Positions 24,432 through 33,200 of a stretch of DNA of 64,000 nucleotides are shown here, piece by piece. The position numbers and the translations under genes are program-made. This stretch comes from Dyadobacter sp. (GTDB lineage Bacteria; Bacteroidota; Bacteroidia; Cytophagales; Spirosomataceae). A model generated the notes under the pieces. It ran no database searches, was not told where the DNA came from, and saw only the letters and a list, made by a program, of their open reading frames with translations. The stretch is taken from positions 1-64,000 of the forward strand of contig NZ_JAGIAS010000001.1 of the NCBI RefSeq assembly GCF_017744695.1, given 5' to 3'. How positions within the stretch are numbered: the stretch's first letter is position 1; every line of letters starts with the position of its first letter.

Positions 24432-25106
24432 ATGAAGATCCTGATCATTGAAGACGAGCCCGGCCTGGCCGAAAGCATCGGAGCCTACCTGACGGCGCAG
24501 GACTACCTGTGCGAGTACGCGGGTACGTGGGCGCAGGCTCGTGAGAAAGTGGAATTGTACCGTTACGATTGCATCTTGCTGGACCTGATGCTGCCGGGCG
24601 GTGACGGTATGGACATCCTGGAAACGCTCAAAAAGCAGGGGCAGCAAGACGGTGTGATCATTATATCGGCCAAGGGCGATTATGAAACCAAGATCAGGGG
24701 CCTGCACGCCGGTGCCGACGATTACCTGGCCAAACCCTTCCACTTGCCCGAACTGGCGGCCCGCATTTACTCGGTGATCCGCAGGCGGAGCTTTGGCAAC
24801 CATAACGATGTTGTGCAAAATGAGTTGAAGGTCGATTTACTCAGTAAAACAATTACTGTCCACGGCGAAGTGGTGGTGCTCACGAAAAAGGAGCTGGACC
24901 TTTTGCTGTTCTTTATCGGGAACAAAAACCGGGTAATCGCCAAAAGTGCCCTGGCTGAGCATTTGTCGGGCGATATTGCCGACATGTTTGATAACCACGA
25001 CTTCGTATACGCCCATGTAAAGAATCTGAAAAAGAAGCTCACGGAGGCTGGTTATGGCAATTACCTCAAAACGATTTACGGGACCGGCTACAAATGGGAA
25101 GGATGA
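24432..25106 (+). CDS. OmpR-family response regulator
   Basis: 224 residues. The receiver domain has acidic residues E7/D8, phospho-acceptor D51 (CILLDLMLPGGDG), S79 and K101 (AKPF). The C-terminal winged helix (about residues 128-224) ends TIYGTGYKWEG, typical of the OmpR/PhoB family. Its stop overlaps the histidine kinase start (ATGA), so the two are translationally coupled. It probably regulates the outer-membrane protein and phosphatase genes that follow in the same direction. Confidence 0.94.
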   Translation: MKILIIEDEPGLAESIGAYLTAQDYLCEYAGTWAQAREKVELYRYDCILLDLMLPGGDGMDILETLKKQGQQDGVIIISAKGDYETKIRGLHAGADDYLAKPFHLPELAARIYSVIRRRSFGNHNDVVQNELKVDLLSKTITVHGEVVVLTKKELDLLLFFIGNKNRVIAKSALAEHLSGDIADMFDNHDFVYAHVKNLKKKLTEAGYGNYLKTIYGTGYKWEG

Positions 25107-26374
25107 AAAAGCTGCTCGACCAAAGCCTGCGCCCGCTGGTGATCTATGCATTCACCGTGCTGGTGATCAGCATTCCGGTCTACTTCCTGATTATCGACGT
25201 GATTTGGGAAAACGAGCTGGACAAGCATCATTACGCCATCCGCGAAAAACTGGAAAAACGTCTCACCCGGCTCAGCCTGCCCGATACCGCGGTGGATAAT
25301 ATGATCAACGTGCTCGACAAGGTACAGCCCGGCTTTTCATTCAATCCAACAACTACTCCCCGCCCCGACAGCCTTTATACCATTATCCGGTTCGACAGTT
25401 TCATGCACGACCGCGAGCAGTTCCGGTGCCTGACCACCGACATCCGCGTGAATCACAAGCTCTACCGCGTGCTGATCGAAACCAATATGGAGGAAGTAGA
25501 CGAAACGATCCTCGCCATCGGTGGGGTGACGGCCTTTTTCATCATGCTGCTGCTTGCAGGGTTTATCTATCTCAACCGCAAAACCGCCCTGCGCATCTGG
25601 CAGCCGTTTTACGACACGCTCGCCGGCCTTCGCACATTTAGGCTGGAAACCGGCAAAGCCGTGCCATTACCGGCATCGGACGTAACCGAATTTACGGATT
25701 TGAACGCCAGTCTCGATACGTTAATGCAAGGCAGCCTGGCCTCCTACCGCCAGCAAAAGGAATTCACTGAGAATGCGTCACATGAATTGCAGACCCCGTT
25801 GGCCATTGTCAAATCCCGGCTGGATATGCTTTTACAGAGCCAGTCGCTCGACGCGGGACAAATGCGCATCGTCGAGCAGGTTTACCAGGCGATCAACCGC
25901 GTTTCGCGCATCAACAAGAATTTGCTCCTGCTGGCCCGCATCGAGCATTCGCAATTTGAGGAAAAGGAGCCAATAGCACTCGATGAGACGCTTTCAGCTA
26001 TCGCTGAACAGTTTAGTGACCGTTTTGAAAACAATGCTTTGCATTACACCGAAAACATCGGTCCGTTTACCGTCGAAGCCAATCCGGTATTGACCGAAAT
26101 TCTGCTCACGAACCTGCTCGTGAATGCGGTGCGCTATACGCCCGAAGACGGGGAAATACGGGTGCATTTAGACGGCGGCGTGCTCACAATTTCCAACACG
26201 GGAGCGGGCGCATTACAGACGGAGAACCTTTTCAGGAGGTTCGCACAGGCGTCGGACGAGCACGCGGGCAGCGGGCTCGGGCTCGCAATCGCGCGCGAGA
26301 TATGCGACCGTTGCGGCTGGCGGATATGCTATGATTTTACGCAGGGTATGCACCGCTTTTCCGTCCGTTTCTGA
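25103..26374 (+). CDS. Sensor histidine kinase
   Basis: 423 residues from ATG at 25103, the start that forms the ATGA overlap with the response regulator. Two membrane helices (about residues 10-32 and 135-157) enclose a periplasmic region of about 100 residues. A HAMP-like linker follows. The H-box is ENASHELQTPLAIVKSRLDM with H at about residue 227, the N-box is LLTNLLVNAVRYTPEDGE at about 335-352, and the G-box is GSGLGLAIA at about 390. All catalytic motifs are intact. The signal sensed is unknown; the periplasmic domain was not recognised. Confidence 0.93.
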   Translation: MKKLLDQSLRPLVIYAFTVLVISIPVYFLIIDVIWENELDKHHYAIREKLEKRLTRLSLPDTAVDNMINVLDKVQPGFSFNPTTTPRPDSLYTIIRFDSFMHDREQFRCLTTDIRVNHKLYRVLIETNMEEVDETILAIGGVTAFFIMLLLAGFIYLNRKTALRIWQPFYDTLAGLRTFRLETGKAVPLPASDVTEFTDLNASLDTLMQGSLASYRQQKEFTENASHELQTPLAIVKSRLDMLLQSQSLDAGQMRIVEQVYQAINRVSRINKNLLLLARIEHSQFEEKEPIALDETLSAIAEQFSDRFENNALHYTENIGPFTVEANPVLTEILLTNLLVNAVRYTPEDGEIRVHLDGGVLTISNTGAGALQTENLFRRFAQASDEHAGSGLGLAIAREICDRCGWRICYDFTQGMHRFSVRF

Positions 26375-26438
26375 ATTCGAAATTTCTTCCAAATCGGTCC
26401 TCATTTTTGCCATCAGATCATCAAAAACAAATGTCTGA

Positions 26439-28862
26439 ATGGCCTTCCAACGACTCTTCACCTGCCTCTGCTTCTTTCTTACCATTTTGCAGCTCAAAGC
26501 ACAGGTAAGCAAGGTAACGCTCTCCGGGCAGGTTACCTCCGTGGCAAGCGGGCAGGCCCTCCCATTTGTCAATATTGTTCTCAAGACTGAAAAAGACAGC
26601 GCCTTTGTAACGGGTACCATTACCAACGAGCTCGGGCGGTTCAGCCTGCCCGACGTGAAAAGCGGCAACTACCGCATCGAATGCGTATCGTTGGGATACA
26701 AAGCATTGCGCAAGCCCATTACCGTAGGTACCCTGAGCCCCTTCCTGGACCTTGGCGAATTCCGGATGGCCGACGATTCCCAGAACTTGCAGGAAGTGAC
26801 TATCACCGGCCAGCAAGCCGAGGGCGTCGACGACAAGCTCGACCGGAAGACCTTCAATATCAGCCGCAATGTGAGCCAGAGCGGCGGGTCGGTGTTACAG
26901 GCGCTGAAAAACCTGCCCGGCGTAACTGCCGGCGAGGACGGCAAAGTGCTGCTGCGCGGCAGCGACAAGGTGGCGATCCTGGTAGATGGCCGCCAGACTG
27001 CGCTTACCGGTTTCGGCAGTCAGACAAGCCTTGATAATATCCCGGCCTCGGCCATCGAACGGATCGAGATCATTAATAACCCTTCGGCCCGATACGATGC
27101 GAATGGCAATGCGGGGATCATCAATATTATTTACAAAAAAGAAAAGCAAGAAGGTTTTAATGGGAAAATAGGCATGGCCGCGGGGCTTGGCGCATTGTGG
27201 GTGCGGAAAGAAAACCTGCCCGATATCCGCCCGCAATACAAGAACACGCTCAAACTGAACCCTTCGCTGGCTTTGAATTATAAGAAGAAAAAGGTCAATG
27301 TGTTTTTCCAGGGCGACTACCTGCACACCCCGACGCTCAACAAAAACGAGTTTGTGAACCGTTACTACGACAGCGGGGATACCGTGCGGCAGCAAACCAA
27401 GCGGAACCGCAGCACCAACGTGGTGACCGCCAAAACCGGGGTCGACTGGACTTTCGACGCAAACAACGCATTATCGGTTTCGGCATTGTTCAGCAGCGAA
27501 AAGATCCTCGACCGTGGTGACGAGCCATTTTTCAATGCAAAACTGACCCAACGGAACCGGCTCTGGCAGTTCCTGGAAGATGAGTTAAAAACCACCGTAA
27601 CCGCCAGCGCGTCCTACCAGCACAAATACGCGCAACCGGGACGCTTGCTCAACATAGGCCTCAACTACACTTTCCATCGCGAAAACGAGCAGTATTTTTT
27701 TTCTAATATCATGCCCGATTTCACCGGGAAAGATGCATTCAAGCTGCTTTCGGATGAAAACGTGTTCGATTTCAATGCCGATTACATTCGCCCGCTGCGG
27801 TACGGAAGGCTGGAAGGCGGCCTGAAACTGCGCAGGCGGTTTATCCCGACAAACATGCAATTCTTCCCGGGCGTCGCCGCTCCGGGCCAGAACTCCCCTA
27901 TCGACAGCCTGGCCGGCGGCTGGGCGGATTATAAGGAAACGATCCCGGCTGTGTATGGAAATTATGTTTTTGAAAACAGGAATTTCGAGGTGGAAGCAGG
28001 CTTGCGGGTCGAGTATATCAATCTCCGTTACGATGTCAATCCGACGCACCCCACTTACCACAGCGACGGCTATACCTACGCAAAGCCTTTCCCGAATGTA
28101 CGTTTCGCCTACAAAATCGACGACCATAACAAGGTATCGCTGTTCTACAACCGCCGCGTCGACAGGCCCAATGAGGTGGATATCCGTATTTTTCCTAAAT
28201 ATGACGATGCGGAGATCATCAAAATCGGTAATCCTGCCCTCAAACCGCAATTTACCAGTTCCTGGGAGGCCGGCTACAAAACGAGCTGGACCAATGGCTC
28301 GCTCTATGCTGCATTGTACCGCAAGCAGATCAACGGGACCATTACCCGCATCGGTACCATTGTGCCCGGCAGCACTCTGATATACAACATTTTCCAGAAC
28401 GCCGGGAAAAGCTACAACACAGGCGGCGAGTTGGTGTTGCAGCAAGACCTTGCCCCCTGGTTTTCGGTGAATGTGAATGGTAATATGTATAAGAATACCG
28501 TCAATGCATTCTCGGTCGAGAACCTGTACCCCGTAAAATCCATTTTCAGCGCGCCTAAGCAAACGCTCACCTCTGGCAGTGCCAAAGTGAGCGCTGTGCT
28601 GAAAGGTAAAAAAACCGAGCTGCAAGTAGTGACCATTTACCAGGCACCCGACATAGTACCACAGGGCCGCACAGGTTACCGCTTCTCGGTGGATGCCGGG
28701 GCCAAACGGCAATTGCCCAAAGGCGAGATCTTCCTCAACGCGACCGACCTTTTCGGTACGCTGGTGATCCGCAAAACCGTGTATGGTGACGGCTTCCATT
28801 ACAACAGCCGCGATTATTACGAGACCCAGCTAGTGCGGGCCGGTTACAGTTTCAAATTTTAA
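26439..28862 (+). CDS. TonB-dependent outer-membrane receptor
   Basis: 807 residues with signal peptide (MAFQRLFTCLCFFLTILQLK, cleavage near AQV). Residues about 25-115 form a carboxypeptidase-regulatory-like beta domain (VTLSGQVTSVASGQALPFVN). A plug domain follows (LKNLPGVTAGEDGKVLLRGS, then IPASAIERIEIINNPSARYD, GIINI). The rest is a barrel of the outer-membrane beta-barrel 3 type, ending with aromatic YSFKF. It lies 64 bases after the kinase and 13 bases before the PAP2 gene, so one transcript is likely. The transported ligand is unknown. Confidence 0.9.
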   Translation: MAFQRLFTCLCFFLTILQLKAQVSKVTLSGQVTSVASGQALPFVNIVLKTEKDSAFVTGTITNELGRFSLPDVKSGNYRIECVSLGYKALRKPITVGTLSPFLDLGEFRMADDSQNLQEVTITGQQAEGVDDKLDRKTFNISRNVSQSGGSVLQALKNLPGVTAGEDGKVLLRGSDKVAILVDGRQTALTGFGSQTSLDNIPASAIERIEIINNPSARYDANGNAGIINIIYKKEKQEGFNGKIGMAAGLGALWVRKENLPDIRPQYKNTLKLNPSLALNYKKKKVNVFFQGDYLHTPTLNKNEFVNRYYDSGDTVRQQTKRNRSTNVVTAKTGVDWTFDANNALSVSALFSSEKILDRGDEPFFNAKLTQRNRLWQFLEDELKTTVTASASYQHKYAQPGRLLNIGLNYTFHRENEQYFFSNIMPDFTGKDAFKLLSDENVFDFNADYIRPLRYGRLEGGLKLRRRFIPTNMQFFPGVAAPGQNSPIDSLAGGWADYKETIPAVYGNYVFENRNFEVEAGLRVEYINLRYDVNPTHPTYHSDGYTYAKPFPNVRFAYKIDDHNKVSLFYNRRVDRPNEVDIRIFPKYDDAEIIKIGNPALKPQFTSSWEAGYKTSWTNGSLYAALYRKQINGTITRIGTIVPGSTLIYNIFQNAGKSYNTGGELVLQQDLAPWFSVNVNGNMYKNTVNAFSVENLYPVKSIFSAPKQTLTSGSAKVSAVLKGKKTELQVVTIYQAPDIVPQGRTGYRFSVDAGAKRQLPKGEIFLNATDLFGTLVIRKTVYGDGFHYNSRDYYETQLVRAGYSFKF

Positions 28863-28875
28863 CATTGCTTACCCC

Positions 28876-29553
28876 ATGCGCCTCCTCATCATTTTCCTCC
28901 TCTTTTCAACGTCTTCTTTTGCACAGACATTTTCCCCCGCCGACAGTCTGCCTGTACGTAAGCCACTGACTTTACAGCAGTTTTACGCACCTGCCTCGCT
29001 GATCATCGGCGGCCTTATAGCCAATGGCCACTCGGAAGAATCCATCAAAAACGAGCTCGCCGAAAGCAGAAACCGCCACATTCCGCGTTTCCACACGCAT
29101 ATCGACGATTACATGCAGTTTTCGCCCCTCATAGTGGCTTATGGCCTCGACGCATTCGGGGTCAAGTCCAAAACGGACGTGCTCAACCGCACCGTAATCC
29201 TGGTCAAAGGCGAAGCAATGGCCCTTACCACTGCGACCATCCTGAAATCTGCCACCCATACCCTCCGCCCGGATGGGAGCTCCTATAATTCCTTCCCGTC
29301 CGGGCACACGACCCAGGCTTTCGCCGCGGCCACGTTTCTGAATGAAGAATACAAAGACCGCTATCCGTGGATGCCTTATGCGTCATACACAGTGGCGTCG
29401 TCCGTAGGCCTGCTGCGCGTGGCCAATAACCGGCATTACATCAGCGACGTCCTCGTGGGCGCGGGAATCGGGTATTTGTCTATGAAAGTTGCCTACTGGA
29501 CGCACCGGTATAAATGGGGAAAACCCCGGGCGAAGTCACAGCCGGTCTATTGA
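28876..29553 (+). CDS. PAP2-family phosphatase, exported
   Basis: 225 residues with a signal peptide (residues 1-17, ending SFAQ). The three PAP2 motifs are intact: K-x6-RP at 124-132, PSGH at 141-144, and R181-x5-H187-x3-D191. Family members remove phosphate from lipid phosphates such as undecaprenyl-PP or phosphatidic acid, on the outer face of the inner membrane or in the periplasm. It follows the receptor gene by 13 bases and probably shares its transcript. It overlaps the end of the MEKHLA gene on the other strand by 7 bases. Confidence 0.9.
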   Translation: MRLLIIFLLFSTSSFAQTFSPADSLPVRKPLTLQQFYAPASLIIGGLIANGHSEESIKNELAESRNRHIPRFHTHIDDYMQFSPLIVAYGLDAFGVKSKTDVLNRTVILVKGEAMALTTATILKSATHTLRPDGSSYNSFPSGHTTQAFAAATFLNEEYKDRYPWMPYASYTVASSVGLLRVANNRHYISDVLVGAGIGYLSMKVAYWTHRYKWGKPRAKSQPVY

Positions 29554-30038
29554 TGGTACTGGTTCCGAATCGGACGGAACCATTCCGGGCGCTTGATTTC
29601 GTCCGTCCAGAAAAGGGCAGCCTGTCCCCAAATCCGGCCGTCCGGGTTTCGCAGCTGCCACACGATTCCGTCGTAAATCATGAAACTATGGCCGTATTTA
29701 TCGACCCTCGGGCCCGAATAATTGTAAACAATGCCATCGCGCAACACGATTTCCAGCATTCGTTGCCGCTCGGGCCTGTCCTGTTCCGAAGCACTCAGCC
29801 TGGATGGTACGACCAGTATTTCATCCGCCGTGTATTTGAACGAGGCCACGGCGTGGTCGTTGGCGTATATAAAATGCGGATCGGCGTCGGTATTATGTGC
29901 CAGGATGCCGTACGGAGCTTCCTCGTGAAGCCATTTGTAAAAATCGGCTCCCGGAGGTGCGAAAAGAGGCTGGCCCGATAGCCAGTGAAAACTGTCGCTT
30001 ATTTGCCGGATCAGCATATCTTTTTGTGTAACGTTCAT
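29547..30038 (-). CDS. MEKHLA-domain protein
   Basis: 163 residues. The whole protein matches the MEKHLA domain (PAS-like): SFHWLSGQPLFAP (about residues 17-29), LHEEAPYGILAHNTDADPHF, IYANDHAVASFKYTADEILV-PSRLSA, and Y-GPRVDKYGHSFMIYDGIVW near residues 105-125. No DNA-binding or kinase part is attached. The stop of the thiamine-diphosphate enzyme gene lies 3 bases upstream of this ATG, so the two are almost certainly one operon. A cofactor- or ligand-sensing role for the enzyme is possible. Function is not known. Confidence 0.82.
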   Translation of the reverse strand: MNVTQKDMLIRQISDSFHWLSGQPLFAPPGADFYKWLHEEAPYGILAHNTDADPHFIYANDHAVASFKYTADEILVVPSRLSASEQDRPERQRMLEIVLRDGIVYNYSGPRVDKYGHSFMIYDGIVWQLRNPDGRIWGQAALFWTDEIKRPEWFRPIRNQYHQ

Positions 30039-30041
30039 GTA

Positions 30042-31805
30042 TTACAAATTTTTCAAACGTGGATTTTTACCCAATACCTGATTGGGATCAACCGGAACTT
30101 CGATGAGCAAAGACCTGTCCAGCCCGGCGTCTATTCTCACAAGTATTTCATCGAGATTACGGAGATCGGGCGCGAGACTTATAGCGTCCCAGTTGTTTGC
30201 GCGGGCAATGGCACAGTAGTCGACCGCGCCAAGCTGTGCATGGTAATACGCCGTTCCGATATCGGGCAAAACCTTCCTCAGGCCCTGTTCGACAATACCG
30301 AATGTCTCATTATTAAGCAGAAATACAACCAATCCGAGACGACTCACCTCGCCCAGCGAGCCCGAAAACAGCCGGAAGCAGCCGTCGCCGGTAAATAAAA
30401 ACACTTGCCTGGCAGGATCGGCCAGTTTAGCGCCGATGGCAACACCAAAGGCCCCGCCCATGGCCGAACCGCGGTAAAGCGAGAAAAAACGGATGTTGTT
30501 GTTGGGGCGCTGGGTTACATATTGCCGGTCTTTGTAGGCCAGGCACGTATCATCGATCCCGACAGACCCCTCGGGCCACCAACGGTCGAGGCGTTGATAG
30601 AGCGCAGCCATATCGGCATATTCGCCGCGTGCATGTGCAAAGGGTGAGTCATTCAAATCCCGGGGTGCCTTCTCCACCGGGATGTTGCCAAACGGGCGTG
30701 CGGCTGCGGCATCTGCCAAAGTTTGCAACACCAAATCCAGCGGAGCATGCATTGGATAATAGCGTCCCTCCACCACATGCTGCAAACTGCCGCCAACCAG
30801 CCCGTATGCCTGCGGAATATTGCTCAAATGAAATGTAGCCGAAGCAGAAATCTTCTTGAAATTGACCGTGTACTCATCGGGACACGCGCCTATGACCAGC
30901 AACACATCATCTTCCCCCAATGAATTATACACCGAAATGGCCCTGTCGTTGCCTCCAAAAGAAATATAACCATAGCCATAGGGATTGTCGCGGCTCACGG
31001 CATTCGCACCATTAATGCTCCATATCGTAGCGGCGCGAAGCACCTCGCTAAGCCGGGTCGTGAGCGCAGCAGCGCGAGGGTAACGCGCCATTTCCTCCCC
31101 TACGAACAGCACTACGCGCCTGCCATCCACCTCCTTCCGGAATGTTGCCAGAAACTGCTCCATACAATCTTCTTCCCGGATGCGGACATCGGGGACGGCG
31201 GGAGCAGCCCTTGCATCTATTGGAGGAATACTGAGCCCTTCATTGTCCAGCACCAGCACAACCGGCTTCGAGCGGTCCAACTGCTCCTTTGCAAGCGACA
31301 GCTGTTCAATTACAGTAGCCCTGTTGTCCAGCATAAAAACAGATTCAGGTAGTTCTGCCCGAAGCTGCATTACTATATTGCTGCCAAACTCGGTCGTGTC
31401 CTGCAATGGCGAAAAACCCGCGGTGCTTCCGTTCGATACCGGTACTATATATACGGCGGGAATATCATGCAACTTGGCATCGCTTAATCCACAGCATATG
31501 AGCTTGGTAGCAGCGCCGGTGGTCGCAACAGAAGCTGCCATTTCGCCGCTGCCCAGGTAATATCCTAGTGGAATAAAACCGGCCGTATATTCTCCGATGG
31601 TCAGGAGGGAAGGCGCCCCGGTGTTGCCGTAGCCGAGCGGATCCAGGTGTTTGAGCAAATGAATGACCCCTCCCCCATTTACACCGGCATACAATCGGAT
31701 GCCCCAGTTTTCCAATGTTGTGATGATGATCTGATAGCTGTCCAACCCGAACTGTTCGTCCAGTTCAAGGATACAGGACGCGGATTCTCGCGCTTCGAGG
31801 CCCAT
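30042..31805 (-). CDS. Thiamine-diphosphate-dependent decarboxylase/synthase family enzyme
   Basis: 587 residues. The catalytic Glu that activates ThDP is E72 in TIGEYTAGFIPLGYYLG. The cofactor motif GDG-x(about 24)-NN occurs at about residues 470-497 (GDGCFRLFSGSLGEV ... FLLNNETFGI). A middle domain with VLFVGEEMARYPRAA resembles the family's central domain. Overall layout resembles acetolactate synthase, indolepyruvate or benzoylformate decarboxylases, but the substrate-specific residues cannot be assigned. The N-terminal part (YAGVNGGGVIHLLKHL) is usual. It forms an operon with the MEKHLA gene. Confidence 0.85.
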   Translation of the reverse strand: MGLEARESASCILELDEQFGLDSYQIIITTLENWGIRLYAGVNGGGVIHLLKHLDPLGYGNTGAPSLLTIGEYTAGFIPLGYYLGSGEMAASVATTGAATKLICCGLSDAKLHDIPAVYIVPVSNGSTAGFSPLQDTTEFGSNIVMQLRAELPESVFMLDNRATVIEQLSLAKEQLDRSKPVVLVLDNEGLSIPPIDARAAPAVPDVRIREEDCMEQFLATFRKEVDGRRVVLFVGEEMARYPRAAALTTRLSEVLRAATIWSINGANAVSRDNPYGYGYISFGGNDRAISVYNSLGEDDVLLVIGACPDEYTVNFKKISASATFHLSNIPQAYGLVGGSLQHVVEGRYYPMHAPLDLVLQTLADAAAARPFGNIPVEKAPRDLNDSPFAHARGEYADMAALYQRLDRWWPEGSVGIDDTCLAYKDRQYVTQRPNNNIRFFSLYRGSAMGGAFGVAIGAKLADPARQVFLFTGDGCFRLFSGSLGEVSRLGLVVFLLNNETFGIVEQGLRKVLPDIGTAYYHAQLGAVDYCAIARANNWDAISLAPDLRNLDEILVRIDAGLDRSLLIEVPVDPNQVLGKNPRLKNL

Positions 31806-32377
31806 GATTATGATGTTTGTTGAGTAAATGATCTGAAATGACTGTGTATTTTGGCATCGCGGCGATGCCTCAAAAGTAGAAATAGTTTTAAAAAAGAAAA
31901 GTAAAATGATTTGATATTTGTAGTAGATATATATCTATAAAAACGCTTAAATTCTACATTTCAAGCATTCAAACATGGTTGCTGTGATCTTCTCCTTGGC
32001 TGTCGTTTCGATACCAGCCCCTCATGGTAAAAAATGTTGAAGGATTACCAATACCAACCGCAGGGTAGTCAAGTTTGAATTAATGCCCGGAGACACACTA
32101 TTTTCGTGGCTTTTGAAAGGGCTAAAAACTTGATAGCAAGTTTGGAATTACTAAGAATCTTTTCTATCGTTGATGCAAAATGCAAACACTTGTCCTCTGC
32201 GAAACAATTGGTACTTGAAATGCGACCGAATGACCAGGAAAACGAAACCAAGCAGCTGAACCCGATCTTAAACGAACTGGCCGGCATGAGATTCGTAGGT
32301 ATTATTTGAGCATTTTGGGGAGTTTATAAGAACCTGCACCTGAACATTTAATTCAATTACACTATATCTTTTAAATT
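31806..32377. other. Gene-free intergenic region (572 bases)
   Basis: Divergent upstream region of the ThDP gene and the TylF-like gene. It holds a small hairpin at 31853-31869 (GGCATCG stem), an AT-rich tract and a perfect 14-base palindrome TAGATATATATCTA at 31924-31937. The later part (32040-32340) has only a GTG-started 67-codon frame that looks non-coding. No RNA gene was recognised. Confidence 0.5.
31924..31937. promoter_or_regulatory. 14-base perfect palindrome, possible operator
   Basis: TAGATATATATCTA is perfectly self-complementary and lies 119 bases before the ThDP gene start in an AT-rich tract. It could be an operator or a promoter-melting element. It may be chance in AT-rich DNA. 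Confidence 0.3.
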
Positions 32378-33124
32378 ATGATCAATTCGCTGCTATTGAA
32401 ACCCTTTGGTTTACAAGTATCCCGGATAAAAAAAGAGGAGAAGTTTACTGACGATGAAACGTTCCTGACCTTGTATGATCAATGCAAGCCGTACACAATG
32501 ACTTCCGTCGAACGTATGTACGCGTTGTTCAATGCCGTGAAATACGTGGTAAAGAACAATATCCCCGGGGATTTTGTGGAATGTGGAGTGTGGAGGGGCG
32601 GAAGCTCGATGATGATCGCTCTCACCCTTTTGCACTTGCGTAATACCGACAGGCAATTGTACCTGTATGACACTTTTGAAGGTATGTCTGCACCAACCGA
32701 GCATGACAGAACATTTAGGGGGGAGGATGCCGACGAACTGCTCGAAAAGAACGTGAGCAATAAAGAAACCTCTGTGTGGTGCCTTGCAGATATCCATGAC
32801 GTTCAACAGAACATGGGCATCACAAAATATCCGTTGACCAATATTCACTATGTAAAAGGAAAGGTAGAGGATACCATTCCGGCCACTTTGCCGTCCAATG
32901 GCATAGCATTGCTGCGCCTGGATACTGACTGGTACGAATCCACTGCCCACGAGTTGAAGCATCTATACCCGCTTCTCAAAGTGTCCGGTGTACTGATCAT
33001 CGACGATTACGGGCACTGGGACGGATGTAAAAAAGCAGTGGACGAGTATTTTGAAGACAAGCCCCTTTTGCTCAACAGAATCGACTACACAGGAAGAATT
33101 GCAGTTAAATCACAGCCTGTCTGA
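32378..33124 (+). CDS. TylF/MycF-family class I methyltransferase
   Basis: 248 residues. PGDFVECGVWRGGSSMMI (about residues 63-80) is the SAM-binding loop of the macrocin O-methyltransferase family. LYDTFEGMS follows at about 97-104. The metal-binding Asp cluster LRLDTDWYEST (D182, D184) and IIDDYGHWDGCKKAVDEYF (D209, D210) is intact. Family members methylate sugar hydroxyls of macrolides or surface glycans with Mg2+. Here, beside glycosyltransferase and flippase genes, a polysaccharide-sugar target is likely (inference). A terminator follows. Confidence 0.88.
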   Translation: MINSLLLKPFGLQVSRIKKEEKFTDDETFLTLYDQCKPYTMTSVERMYALFNAVKYVVKNNIPGDFVECGVWRGGSSMMIALTLLHLRNTDRQLYLYDTFEGMSAPTEHDRTFRGEDADELLEKNVSNKETSVWCLADIHDVQQNMGITKYPLTNIHYVKGKVEDTIPATLPSNGIALLRLDTDWYESTAHELKHLYPLLKVSGVLIIDDYGHWDGCKKAVDEYFEDKPLLLNRIDYTGRIAVKSQPV

Positions 33125-33139
33125 GCTGCCCTGATATCG

Positions 33140-33200
33140 ATCCGGTCAGTGGTGTAGGAGAGTCCTCACAATTCCGCAAACACTGACCGGATTCTTTTTT
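33140..33200 (+). terminator. Rho-independent-like terminator of the TylF-like gene
   Basis: A 12-base stem (ATCCGGTCAGTG and its complement) with a 29-base loop, followed by TCTTTTTT. The right arm lies inside the last codons of the convergent glycosyltransferase gene. Confidence 0.7.

Noticed and set aside
27585..28799. 404-codon frame antisense to the TonB-dependent receptor
   Set aside because: Shadow of codon bias in a GC-rich gene; no domain.
32106..32309. 67-codon frame starting at GTG between the ThDP and TylF genes
   Set aside because: No ATG near the start, no recognised family, and it lies in an otherwise non-coding gap.
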